Assembly: GCA_965226285.1 (NCBI GenBank)
Contig: CBDDCQ010000006.1
Span: forward strand, 1,054,001-1,118,000
DNA length: 64,000 nt
From: CBDDCQ01 sp965226285
GTDB lineage: Bacteria; Bacteroidota; Bacteroidia; Flavobacteriales; Ichthyobacteriaceae
Reading direction: 5' to 3'
The notes beneath the pieces were generated by a model, which was given only the letters and a program-made list of their open reading frames with translations, was not told the DNA's origin and did not search any database. Shown here piece after piece: positions 18,430-27,309 of this stretch; position 1 is the stretch's first letter, and each line of letters opens with the position of its first letter. Position numbers and translations under genes: made by a program.

Positions 18430-19641
18430 ATGAGTGAAGAAAATTCGAACTCTCACTGCTCTTTTTGCGGCAAATCTAAAGAAAAGGTTGCTATGCTCGT
18501 TACTGGTATGAATTCCTCTATATGTTCTGATTGTATCGAACAAGCTAACAGAATAATTACGGAAGAGAGAACGTCTATAAAAAATCAAACAAATAATGAA
18601 AATATAGAGTTAAAAAAACCTATAGAAATTAAGAATTTTTTAGATGAATATATCATAGGGCAACATCAAGCTAAAAAGGTACTTTCTGTAGCGGTATATA
18701 ACCACTACAAAAGGATACAGCAGGAGATAAGAGAAGATGATGATGTAGAGATACAAAAATCTAATATCGTAATCGTAGGTGAAACAGGAACAGGAAAGAC
18801 CCTTTTAGCAAGTACTATTGCCAAAATGCTTAATATTCCATTTGCTATAGTAGATGCTACAGTGCTTACTGAAGCAGGTTACGTAGGTGAAGATGTAGAA
18901 AGCATTTTATCACGCCTATTACAAGATGCAGACTACAATGTAGAAAGAGCTCAAAAAGGTATCATATTTATAGATGAAATAGATAAAATTGCTCGAAAAG
19001 GAGATAATGCATCCATTACCAGAGATGTATCGGGAGAAGGTGTACAACAAGCCATGCTCAAATTGTTAGAAGGTACCATAGTTCATGTTCCGCCCCAAGG
19101 AGGAAGAAAACACCCTGAACAAAAGTATATTAAAGTAAATACTAAAAACATACTATTTATAGCAGGAGGTGCTTTCGATGGCATAGATAGGCATATCATC
19201 AATAGGTTAAATGCAAGAGCCATAGGGTATCAAAACGAAAATAAAGATACACTACAAGAAAGTAATATTTTACAACATATCACTGCTCAAGATTTAAAGT
19301 CTTTTGGGCTTATCCCTGAACTTATAGGGCGTATGCCTATACTTACTTACCTTAATCCTTTAGATGAAGATGCACTCAAAAGGATTTTAATTGAGCCTAA
19401 AAATGCCATTATGAAGCAATACCAAAAACTCTTTCAGATGGATGGGATAGATTTATCTATAGATGAAGACACTTTAGATTTAATCGTAGAACAAACTATG
19501 GAATGCAAATTAGGTGCCAGAGGACTTCGCTCTATCTGCGAAAAAATACTTACCGATAAAATGTTTGAACTCCCCTCAAAGAAAGGAGTAAACCGACTGA
19601 GAGTAGTTAAAAAATATGCCAAAGAAAAATTAATACAATAA
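18430..19641 (+). CDS. clpX: ATP-dependent Clp protease ATP-binding subunit ClpX
   Basis: AAA+ unfoldase that recognises tagged substrates and feeds ClpP. The N-terminal zinc-binding domain has Cys10, Cys13, Cys32 and Cys35. Walker A is GETGTGKT, Walker B is IIFIDEIDKI, followed by RDVSGEGVQQAMLKLLEG and the sensor-2 region GARGLRSICEKIL. 403 aa is normal. It ends the tig-clpP-clpX unit. Confidence 0.97.
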   Translation: MSEENSNSHCSFCGKSKEKVAMLVTGMNSSICSDCIEQANRIITEERTSIKNQTNNENIELKKPIEIKNFLDEYIIGQHQAKKVLSVAVYNHYKRIQQEIREDDDVEIQKSNIVIVGETGTGKTLLASTIAKMLNIPFAIVDATVLTEAGYVGEDVESILSRLLQDADYNVERAQKGIIFIDEIDKIARKGDNASITRDVSGEGVQQAMLKLLEGTIVHVPPQGGRKHPEQKYIKVNTKNILFIAGGAFDGIDRHIINRLNARAIGYQNENKDTLQESNILQHITAQDLKSFGLIPELIGRMPILTYLNPLDEDALKRILIEPKNAIMKQYQKLFQMDGIDLSIDEDTLDLIVEQTMECKLGARGLRSICEKILTDKMFELPSKKGVNRLRVVKKYAKEKLIQ

Positions 19642-19693
19642 AATTTTCGCTATCAGAAAGATAAAAAATGCTTGAAATTTATTAAATCTTTTG

Positions 19694-19747
19694 GTTCAAG
19701 ATAATTTAAGCGGGTTTTTCTCTTACCCATTTTAATAGTCAAATATA
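19694..19747. repeat. Dispersed intergenic repeat, copy 2
   Basis: Shares the opening GTTCAAGATAATTTAA, the GGGT..ACCC arm pair, TTTTAA and the closing CAAATATA with the element at 8239-8292. The closing octamer is a minus-strand TATATTTG box that would point into the clpX 3' end. Confidence 0.6.
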
Positions 19748-19800
19748 GATTTTTTTTTCATAATTAAACCTCCCCTTTAAAAAGGGGGTTAAATACGCAA

Positions 19801-19818
19801 GTAGGGATTTGTCCCTAC
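19801..19818. repeat. Short palindrome (18 nt)
   Basis: Arms GTAGGGA and TCCCTAC around a TTTG loop. It is related in sequence to the 28-nt palindrome that follows at 19849. Confidence 0.7.
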
Positions 19819-19848
19819 AACCAACATTACGTTTTGCAAATTTTATGT

Positions 19849-19876
19849 GTAGAGACAAATTGCAATTTGTCTCTAC
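19849..19876. repeat. 28-nt perfect palindrome, copy 1
   Basis: Arms GTAGAGACAAATT and AATTTGTCTCTAC around GC. An identical copy lies at 24281-24308, so the two bracket the large repeat lipoprotein gene. It has no associated transposase and looks like a REP- or MITE-type element. Confidence 0.9.
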
Positions 19877-19903
19877 TTACTTACCTTACCTCCCCTTTGA
19901 ATT

Positions 19904-19924
19904 CCCCTCCTTTTTAAGGAGGGG
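19904..19924. repeat. GC-rich hairpin just downstream of the repeat lipoprotein gene
   Basis: CCCCTCCTT (19904-19912) pairs perfectly with AAGGAGGGG (19916-19924) around TTT, 13 bp past the lipoprotein stop. No T-run follows on the minus strand, so it may end or protect the transcript, or be another repeat element. A related hairpin (CCCC/GGGG arms) sits near 19767-19790. Confidence 0.6.
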
Positions 19925-19936
19925 TTAGGGGTGGTG

Positions 19937-22900
19937 TTAATCATTCTTTACGCAACGAACGCTAAACCCTTGCGCACGATTGCTGGTGCCGCCCGGGGAA
20001 ATGATTTGACTACCTACGCTCAAGGAGTACGCGGAGGTACTACTTTGGGGGGGCGTATTGGACCAATATAAAGCGAAGGAAGCACGAAAGGTCAAGCTGC
20101 CACTCCCGTGGGAGCGATAACCAGCGAAAGAAAGCTTAAGAAAACTATTATAAATTAAAGTACCTCCAGAACTACCAAAATACCAATCAGTACCTCTACT
20201 ACCATAACTACCAGCACGACTACCAGTAGGAATAATAACCCTAAACTCCGCCTCCCACTCTTCCACCGTAGGCACCCTAAAACCATAAGGACAAGGATTG
20301 TGTACACCACCATTACCAGCAGTTAAAGTAGCAGGATCCTCCAACCAAAAATTACCAACACTACTCGTACCACTATGTGCACCACCACTACCACTATACC
20401 ACTGATTATTACCAGTCTGAAACTTACCTCCACTGGATACCTCACTACTTATTTGTCCACTTGCAGTAGCACTAGAAACCTTCTCATGTCCATTACGCTT
20501 CCTACCAAACTGATACAAATCTCCATAAGACTGTGCATCATTATATGCAGTAGCAACCCTATCAGCTCCCAAATTCCTATCCAACCAAACCTTACTCGTA
20601 TGAGGACTCGTAACCAAATTATAAGTCTTACCATCACCACCAACACTGGTAGCCCAAACACCACCATTAAAAATAATCTCAAACTGTGCATTTGTAATGG
20701 TCGCATCCGCTTTGGTAGCGTGTGCTAAAACAAGGATAGCTGTAAACGCTCCTAATTTAGTCATGCTTAAGCTAAAGTTCGGTTTGCTACCACGAAGGCT
20801 TGCTACTCCAGCGGGGTTTAAACCAATAATACTTTTTAAGGTATAACCTGCTTTAGTTCCCTGTACGCCTCCTAATATCTCTGCCGTACTAAAACTACCA
20901 CCACTGCTATACGCTTCAGTAACTTTATTAAATCTAAGCGTTTCACCAGCTAATTTAGTAATCTCAAACTGTGCATTTGTAATGGTCGCATCCCCTTTGG
21001 TAGCGTGTGCTAAAACAAGGGTAGCAGTAAACGTTCCAGCTTTGGTCATACTTAAGCTAAAGTTCGGTTTGCTACCACTAACAGAGGCTACTCCAGTAGG
21101 ACTTAAACCACTAATACTTTTTAAAGTATAACCTGTTTTACTTCCTTGTACACCTGCTAAAATATCAGACGTACTAAAACTACCGCTACTGCTATATGCT
21201 TTAGTAACTTTGGTAAAACTTAGTCGCTCAGCAGGTGCGATGGCTCTTGAAAATTCAAACTCCGCATTTGGAATAGTCGCATCCCCTTTGGTAGCGTGTT
21301 CCAATACTAACGTTGCCGTAAAAGTGCCTATTTTAGTCATGCTTAAGCTAAAGTTCGGTTTGCTACCACGAACAGAGGCTACTCCAGAGGGGTTTAAACC
21401 ACTAATACTTTTTAAGGTATAACCTGCTTTAGTTCCTTGTACACCTCCTAATATCTCTGTCGTACTAAAACTACCACTCATTACTTTCTTGGTACGTTTG
21501 GTAAAACTAAGCCTTTCGCCAGCGGCTTTAGTAATCTCAAACTGTGCGTTTGGAATAGTCGCATCCCCTTTGGTAGCGTGTTCTAAAACAAGGGTAGCCG
21601 TAAACGTTCCACTTTTGGTCATGCTTAAGCTAAAGTCAGGTTTATCACCTGCAACGGTAGCAATACCTACAGGGTTTAACGTTTTAATCTCTTTTAACGT
21701 ATAACCTGTTTTACTGCCCTGTACCCCTGCTAACAGCTGCACATGGGTAATTTCTCCGCTACTGTAAACCTTCGTTTGCTTGCGCCAAGTTAAACTTTCT
21801 GCTCTGCCCTTCGTAATCTCAAACTCTTTGCCTGTAAGGGTAACATCCACTTTGGCAGAGTGTTCAAATACAAGCGTCAAGGTCAAAGTGCCCGCTTTGG
21901 TATAACCAACGATCTTAGCTGAAGTACCCCTGCCTGAAACCCTTGCACCTGTACCGTTTGTCTTCGTAATGATTACCGATTTAATGGTATAGCCTGTTTT
22001 GGCAGCAGTATTACCATTCAAACCCGCTAATAATTCTGCATTGCTTATCTCACCCCCTGAACCATAAGGCTTACTTTGTTTCGTCCATGTTAAACCAGAG
22101 ACAGATGCCTTCGTAATCTCAAACTTCTTGCCTGTGAGGGTAACATCCATTTTGGCAGGGTGTTCAAATACAAGCGTCAAGGTCAAAGTACCCGCCTGGG
22201 TATAACCAACGATCTTGGCTGAAGTACCCCTGCCTGAAACCCTTGCGCCTGTACCGTTTGTATTCGTAATGGTTACCGATTTAATGGTATAACCTGTTTT
22301 GGCAGCACTGGTACCATTCAGACCCGCTAATAATTCTGCATTGCTTATCTCACTCCCTGAACCATAAGGCTTACTTTGTTTCGTCCATGTTAAACCAGAG
22401 ACAGATGCCTTCGTAATCTCAAACTTCTTGCCTGTGAGGGTAACATCCATTTTGGCAGGGTGTTCAAATACAAGCGTCAAGGTCAAAGTACCCGCCTGGG
22501 TATAACCAACGATCTTAGCTGCAGTACCACTACCTGAAACCCTTGCACCTGTACCGTTTGCACTACTGATGGTTACTGATTTAATGGTGTAGCCTGTTTT
22601 GGCAGCACTACTACCCGTAAGACCCGCTAATAATTCTCCATTGCTTATCTCACCACCTGAAACATAAGGCTTACTTTGTTTTGTCCATGTTAAACCAGAG
22701 GCAGATGCCTTCGTAATCTCAAACTTCTTGCCCGTAAGGGTAACATCCGCTTTGGCAGGGTGTTCAAATACAAGCGTCAACGTCAAAGTGCCCGCCCTGA
22801 TATAACCAACGATCTTAGCTGAAGTGCCCGTACCTGAAACTCTTGCACTTGTACCGTTTGCACTACTGATGGTTACTGATTTAATGGTATAGCCTGTTTT

Positions 22901-24004
22901 GGTAGCACTGGTACCATTCAAACCCGCTAATAATTCTGCATTGCTTATCTCACCACCTAAACCATAAGGCTTACTTTGTTTTATCCATGTTAACTTAGGA
23001 GCAGATGCCTTTGTAATCTCAAAGGATGCGTTATCTATTGTTGAATCTCCTTTGGTAGCATGCTCTAACACCAAAGTAGCCGTAAAGTTACCCGCCTTAG
23101 TCATAGTTAAAGACAAATTCGGTTTCGTACCTGTTACGCTTGCAACATCTATTGGGGTTAAAGAACTAATCTCTCTCAGAGTATAACCCGTCTTTGTACC
23201 TCCTACCCTTCCTAAAATCTCTGCTGTGGTAAAGCGACCGCCAATACTATAAACTTTCGTAAGTTTGCCAAAAGTCAAACGCTCTCCAGCAGAAGAACTA
23301 ATCTTAAACTCCGCACCTGTAATGGTAGCATCACCTTTCGTGGAATGTTCTAAAACAATGGTAGCCGTAAAACTGCCTATCTTGGTCATGGTTAATGATA
23401 AATTAGGCTTCGTGCCTGTTACGCTTGCAACGTCTGACGGATCTAACGCTTTTATCTCTTTGAGGGTATAACCTGACTTCGTTCCTGCTACACCTGCTAA
23501 TATCTCCGATGTGGTAAAATTACCCCCACTGACAAAAGCCTTAGACACCCTGTTAAAAGTCAAAATAGCAGGAGCATCCTTACTAATGATGATTTTACAA
23601 TTTTTAATGGTAGCATCTTCTTTGCTCGCATGTTTTAAAACAAGATTAAAAACGATGTTCCCTATTTTGGTAAAGGTTAATTGAGTACCCGAAACCTTTG
23701 CTGAAGCCGTTGTACTATTACTCACCAAAGTAATAGACTTTATCGCATAGCCCTCTTTTGAGCCTCGAACCCCTGCCAGTATCTTAGCAACCGCCAAGGT
23801 TTTGGTGACTCCTGTAATACTGGAAAAACGAATAGTTTGCTCCGCATAAGTAAGAGAAGGAGCAGGGACAGGGGTAAATTTTTTATTATTGGGTTTCGAT
23901 TCTTCTTTACTGCAATAAATCATTGACGTAATCAATACCATCAATAATAGGATACTAACAAAATATTTGATAGGTATCATAAATTTTTTGATTTTAAGAT
24001 TCAT
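19937..24004 (-). CDS. Giant surface lipoprotein: eleven repeats plus FISUMP domain
   Basis: 1355 residues. A hydrophobic N-terminus ends at Cys31, followed by S-K-E-E, resembling the K-(D/E)2 export signal that sends Bacteroidota lipoproteins to the cell surface. Residues about 49-1100 are eleven repeats of 92-100 aa. One class (repeats 1-3 and 8-11) reads AEILGGVQGTKAGYTLKSI...FTATLVLEHATKGDATI. The other (repeats 4-7) reads ELLAGLNG...AKTGYTIKSV...TLTLTLVFEHPAKMDVTL, with units of 300 bp. The last 250 residues match the Fibrobacter succinogenes major paralogous (FISUMP) domain: KVWLDRNLGADRVAT, GDLYQFGR, NPCPYGFRVPTVEEWEAE and QGFSVRCVKND. The gene is visibly richer in G+C than its neighbours. 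An internal Met9 is an alternative start. Likely surface-exposed, possibly adhesive; function unproven. A three-repeat relative is at 49474. Confidence 0.85.
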   Translation of the reverse strand: MNLKIKKFMIPIKYFVSILLLMVLITSMIYCSKEESKPNNKKFTPVPAPSLTYAEQTIRFSSITGVTKTLAVAKILAGVRGSKEGYAIKSITLVSNSTTASAKVSGTQLTFTKIGNIVFNLVLKHASKEDATIKNCKIIISKDAPAILTFNRVSKAFVSGGNFTTSEILAGVAGTKSGYTLKEIKALDPSDVASVTGTKPNLSLTMTKIGSFTATIVLEHSTKGDATITGAEFKISSSAGERLTFGKLTKVYSIGGRFTTAEILGRVGGTKTGYTLREISSLTPIDVASVTGTKPNLSLTMTKAGNFTATLVLEHATKGDSTIDNASFEITKASAPKLTWIKQSKPYGLGGEISNAELLAGLNGTSATKTGYTIKSVTISSANGTSARVSGTGTSAKIVGYIRAGTLTLTLVFEHPAKADVTLTGKKFEITKASASGLTWTKQSKPYVSGGEISNGELLAGLTGSSAAKTGYTIKSVTISSANGTGARVSGSGTAAKIVGYTQAGTLTLTLVFEHPAKMDVTLTGKKFEITKASVSGLTWTKQSKPYGSGSEISNAELLAGLNGTSAAKTGYTIKSVTITNTNGTGARVSGRGTSAKIVGYTQAGTLTLTLVFEHPAKMDVTLTGKKFEITKASVSGLTWTKQSKPYGSGGEISNAELLAGLNGNTAAKTGYTIKSVIITKTNGTGARVSGRGTSAKIVGYTKAGTLTLTLVFEHSAKVDVTLTGKEFEITKGRAESLTWRKQTKVYSSGEITHVQLLAGVQGSKTGYTLKEIKTLNPVGIATVAGDKPDFSLSMTKSGTFTATLVLEHATKGDATIPNAQFEITKAAGERLSFTKRTKKVMSGSFSTTEILGGVQGTKAGYTLKSISGLNPSGVASVRGSKPNFSLSMTKIGTFTATLVLEHATKGDATIPNAEFEFSRAIAPAERLSFTKVTKAYSSSGSFSTSDILAGVQGSKTGYTLKSISGLSPTGVASVSGSKPNFSLSMTKAGTFTATLVLAHATKGDATITNAQFEITKLAGETLRFNKVTEAYSSGGSFSTAEILGGVQGTKAGYTLKSIIGLNPAGVASLRGSKPNFSLSMTKLGAFTAILVLAHATKADATITNAQFEIIFNGGVWATSVGGDGKTYNLVTSPHTSKVWLDRNLGADRVATAYNDAQSYGDLYQFGRKRNGHEKVSSATASGQISSEVSSGGKFQTGNNQWYSGSGGAHSGTSSVGNFWLEDPATLTAGNGGVHNPCPYGFRVPTVEEWEAEFRVIIPTGSRAGSYGSRGTDWYFGSSGGTLIYNSFLKLSFAGYRSHGSGSLTFRASFALYWSNTPPQSSTSAYSLSVGSQIISPGGTSNRAQGFSVRCVKND

Positions 24005-24091
24005 TTTTTGAAACTAAATTATATTATAAAATATACATCACTAAGGATGTTCGATGTTCCCTTGTTCTCTTGTTAATAATTTAACAGAATG

Positions 24092-24099
24092 CAAATTTA
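24092..24099 (-). promoter_or_regulatory. -7 promoter box of the giant lipoprotein gene
   Basis: Plus-strand CAAATTTA gives TAAATTTG on the minus strand, 87 bp upstream of the start. A TTG on the minus strand at 24123-24125 lies 23 bp away, at the edge of the allowed spacing. Confidence 0.5.
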
Positions 24100-24280
24100 A
24101 TAACAATTTATTTACTTATGAACAAAAAAATCGACTTTTTTTTGCCAAAAAGTGCCTTAAAATAGATTAAGACGGCTTTTTTCCCTAATGAGTCTGGTAG
24201 TGAGTATCATTAAATAATCTAAAATACAATAAATAGTGCTTTTTTCAAGAGGTCTTAGAGTAGGTGAAAAGGGCATGGTA

Positions 24281-24308
24281 GTAGAGACAAATTGCAATTT
24301 GTCTCTAC
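24281..24308. repeat. 28-nt perfect palindrome, copy 2
   Basis: Identical to 19849-19876. It lies in the 555-bp gap between the giant lipoprotein gene and the DUF2891 gene. The rest of this gap is AT-rich and carries only the two flanking promoter boxes. Confidence 0.9.
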
Positions 24309-24519
24309 TCTCAAAACAAAAAATAGTAACAATATTTTTTTCATAACAAAAATTTATTTTAATTAAATTAATTCCTATTGATTTACGCTTAGCAAGTTAC
24401 AATTTTATTACAATTTTATTTTGTTGATTTACAATACATTAAACAAATCAAGGTAAAAACATTTGAGAATATCTAAGAAAAGAGAATATTTTTTTGTAGG
24501 GAGGATTATATTTTTCACT

Positions 24520-24527
24520 TACCTTTG
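24520..24527 (+). promoter_or_regulatory. -7 promoter box of the DUF2891 gene
   Basis: TACCTTTG matches TAnnTTTG. A TTTTG ending at 24496 sits 23 bp upstream as a possible -33 element. The ATG is 33 bp downstream. Confidence 0.6.
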
Positions 24528-24559
24528 CGTAGTTTTTTTAAGTATCATTCATTAAAATT

Positions 24560-25642
24560 ATGAACAAAACTTTTATCGTTATTTTTTTAGGGGCGATTTT
24601 TTTCAACTGTACAGAGCCATCCATACAAAAGGTCAATAAAGTAGATAAAATACCCTTAACTTTAGAAAAAGCTAAACACCTTTACCACTTTGCTTATGAA
24701 TGTATAGATAGAGAATACCCATATAAATTAGGACAAGTACTGAGTAATAAATCCCAACTGAAAACACCCAGAGAATTACATCCTACTTTTTATGGCTGTT
24801 TTGACTGGCACTCTTCAGTTCATGGACATTGGACATTGATAAATATACTCAAGTATTTTCCAAATTTTCAGTGGAAAGATAATATTTTAAAAAAGATAGG
24901 AAAAAACATTACCAAAGAAAATATAGAAAAGGAAATTGCATATTTCAACGATAGATACAATAAAAACTTTGAACGAACCTACGGTTGGGCTTGGCTTTTG
25001 AAATTGGCAGAAGTCTTAAATGAATGGCAATACCCTAAAGCCAAAGAATGGGCTGAAAACCTAAAACCACTTACCAATCTGATAGCACAAAAATTTATCA
25101 ACTTTTTAAACAAATTGAACTATCCTATAAGGGTAGGAGAGCACCCAAACACCGCTTTTGGAATGTCTTTCGCCATAGATTATGCTAAAAAATACAATAC
25201 AGAACTATATCAAACCATAAAAGATAGAGCCAAACATTTTTATACGAATGATATCAATTGTCCACTTACTTGGGAGCCCGGAGGCTTTGATTTCTTATCC
25301 CCTTGCTTACAAGAAGCCTCACTAATGAACAAAATATTACCGAAAACAGATTTTATTGAGTGGTTAGATAAATTTTTACCCAATTTTAGAAAAAAGCCTT
25401 CCAAATTTATAAAAGCAGCAGAAGTAGTAGATAAATCCGATGGTAAAATGGCGCATTTAGATGGATTGAATTTTAGTAGAGCGTGGTGTTTATATCAAAT
25501 AGGAAAAACACTAGAAAATCCAAAAATGATAGATTTAGCTAATACACATTTTAAGTTCAGTTATTCTAAAATGGATTCAGGTGAATATATGGGTTCTCAT
25601 TGGTTAGCCTCTTTTGCCCTATATACTTTGTTAGTTCAGTAG
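24560..25642 (+). CDS. DUF2891 family lipoprotein
   Basis: 360 residues. The N-terminus MNKTFIVIFLGAIFFNC is a lipoprotein signal with Cys17. The mature part carries the DUF2891 hallmarks: FDWHSSVHGHW, TYGWAWLLKLAEVL, EHPNTAFGMSFAIDYA, WEPGGFDFLSPCLQEA and HLDGLNFSRAWCLY, ending with SHWLASFALY. The conserved Trp/His/Glu pattern suggests an alpha/alpha-toroid fold acting on a carbohydrate or related substrate, but no activity is established. Periplasmic or outer-membrane location is inferred from the signal. Confidence 0.85.
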   Translation: MNKTFIVIFLGAIFFNCTEPSIQKVNKVDKIPLTLEKAKHLYHFAYECIDREYPYKLGQVLSNKSQLKTPRELHPTFYGCFDWHSSVHGHWTLINILKYFPNFQWKDNILKKIGKNITKENIEKEIAYFNDRYNKNFERTYGWAWLLKLAEVLNEWQYPKAKEWAENLKPLTNLIAQKFINFLNKLNYPIRVGEHPNTAFGMSFAIDYAKKYNTELYQTIKDRAKHFYTNDINCPLTWEPGGFDFLSPCLQEASLMNKILPKTDFIEWLDKFLPNFRKKPSKFIKAAEVVDKSDGKMAHLDGLNFSRAWCLYQIGKTLENPKMIDLANTHFKFSYSKMDSGEYMGSHWLASFALYTLLVQ

Positions 25643-25702
25643 AGACTATCTCTGTATAAAAATTCACCTTATAGGCAGATTTTTTCGAGATTAATTTTAT
25701 CG

Positions 25703-25710
25703 TAACTTTG
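25703..25710 (+). promoter_or_regulatory. -7 promoter box of prfC, giving a nearly leaderless mRNA
   Basis: TAACTTTG matches TAnnTTTG and ends only 5 bp before the prfC ATG at 25716, so the transcript would begin at or next to the start codon. Confidence 0.5.
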
Positions 25711-25715
25711 CCACT

Positions 25716-27299
25716 ATGAATATAAACGACGAAATTAAAAGAAGACGAACCTTTGGTATTATTAGCCACCCCGATGCAGGAAAAACTACACTCACTGAAA
25801 AATTACTACTATTTGGAGGAGCCATACAGGAGGCAGGTGCTGTAAAATCAAATAAAATCAAGAAAGGAGCAGCATCAGATTTTATGGAGATAGAAAAGCA
25901 AAGAGGTATCTCCGTAGCTACTTCAGTAATGGCATTTCAGTATAATAGTATTAAAATAAATATACTGGATACTCCTGGACACAAAGACTTTGCTGAAGAC
26001 ACATTTAGAACACTCACAGCTGTAGATAGCGTGATAGTAGTAATAGATGTAGCTAAAGGAGTTGAGCCTCAAACCAAAAAATTGGTAGAGGTATGCCGTA
26101 TAAGAGATATTCCCATTATTATATTTATAAATAAACTCGATAGAGAGGGAAAAGATATTTTTGACCTTTTAGATGAAATAGAACAAAAATTGGGTATTGT
26201 TATCTGTCCAATGAGTTGCCCCATAGGTATAGGTCAAAGCCTAAAAGGAGTATTTCATATTTGGCTCAATGAACTCAACCTCTTTAATGGAGAACAAAAG
26301 CAGTATATAGAAGAAGCTATTAGACTAAAGGATATACAAGACCCCTTAGTTTTAAATTATATTTCAAGTGAAGAAAAAAAAGAACTAGAAGAAAATATAA
26401 ACCTCATACAAGAAATATATCCTGAATTTGATAAGCAAGAGTACTTACAAAGTAATATAAGTCCCGTATTTTTTGGTTCAGCACTTAATAATTTTGGTGT
26501 AAAAGAATTATTAGATTGTTTTATCGATATAGCTCCTGCCCCACTTGCCAAAAATGCAGAAGGGAGATTAGTCCAACCCAATGAGAGTAAATTTTCAGGT
26601 TTTGTATTCAAAATACACGCCAACATGGATCCCAAACACAGAGATAGATTAGCCTTTATAAAAATTGTATCAGGGGTATTCAAAAGAAATACGAGTTATT
26701 TGCATACACGTATTAATAAGAAGTTAAAATTCTCTAGTCCCAATGCTTTTTTTGCAGAGAAAAAACAGGTTATAGAAAAATCTTTTCCAGGAGATATTGT
26801 AGGGTTACACGATACGGGTAACTTTAAAATAGGTGATACCCTTACCGAAGGAGAAAATTTGCACTTTAAGGGGATACCCAGTTTTTCACCTGAACACTTT
26901 AGGTACATCAATAATGCTGACCCTATGAAAACAAAACAGCTAAACAAAGGTATAGACCAACTTATGGATGAAGGTGTAGCACAGATTTTTACTATGGAAA
27001 TGACCGGCAGAAAAATCATTGGCACAGTAGGGGCTTTACAATATGAAGTAATACAATACAGATTAGAACACGAATACGGTGCTAAGTGTTCCTACGAAAA
27101 TGTAGCTATACATAAAGCTTGCTGGGTAGAAGCAGAAAATAACGAAGAGTTCAAAGAATTTAAAAAGGTAAAAGGTAGGTATTTGGCAAAAGATAAACAT
27201 AACCAATTAGTATTTTTGGCAGATTCTGCATTTACCATTCAAATGACACAGAGCAAATATCCCAACGTGAAATTACATTTTATATCAGAGTATCAATAA
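25716..27299 (+). CDS. prfC: Peptide chain release factor 3 (RF3)
   Basis: GTPase that removes RF1/RF2 from the ribosome after peptide release. The P-loop SHPDAGKTT is at 17-25, with switch II DTPGHKDFAEDT and the NKLDREG base motif. The RF3-specific insertion (GAVKSNKIKKGAASDFMEIEK, cited here by position about 40-62) is present. The C-terminal EF-G-like domains include GALQYEVIQYRLEHEYG. 527 aa is the family's usual length. It is followed 10 bp later by the aminotransferase gene. Confidence 0.96.
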   Translation: MNINDEIKRRRTFGIISHPDAGKTTLTEKLLLFGGAIQEAGAVKSNKIKKGAASDFMEIEKQRGISVATSVMAFQYNSIKINILDTPGHKDFAEDTFRTLTAVDSVIVVIDVAKGVEPQTKKLVEVCRIRDIPIIIFINKLDREGKDIFDLLDEIEQKLGIVICPMSCPIGIGQSLKGVFHIWLNELNLFNGEQKQYIEEAIRLKDIQDPLVLNYISSEEKKELEENINLIQEIYPEFDKQEYLQSNISPVFFGSALNNFGVKELLDCFIDIAPAPLAKNAEGRLVQPNESKFSGFVFKIHANMDPKHRDRLAFIKIVSGVFKRNTSYLHTRINKKLKFSSPNAFFAEKKQVIEKSFPGDIVGLHDTGNFKIGDTLTEGENLHFKGIPSFSPEHFRYINNADPMKTKQLNKGIDQLMDEGVAQIFTMEMTGRKIIGTVGALQYEVIQYRLEHEYGAKCSYENVAIHKACWVEAENNEEFKEFKKVKGRYLAKDKHNQLVFLADSAFTIQMTQSKYPNVKLHFISEYQ

Positions 27300-27309
27300 T
27301 TCAAAAACA

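Noticed and set aside
19767..19790. CCCC/GGGG hairpin as clpX terminator
   Set aside because: It lies about 130 bp past clpX and is followed by AAATACG rather than a T-run on the plus strand; more likely one of the local repeat hairpins.
20375..20728. Open frames on the plus strand inside the giant lipoprotein gene
   Set aside because: They are antisense shadows of a repetitive, biased coding sequence with no start context or recognisable domain.
21800..23000. Regular 300-bp repeats as a possible CRISPR array
   Set aside because: Units are coding, far too long, have no unique spacers and there are no cas genes in the window.
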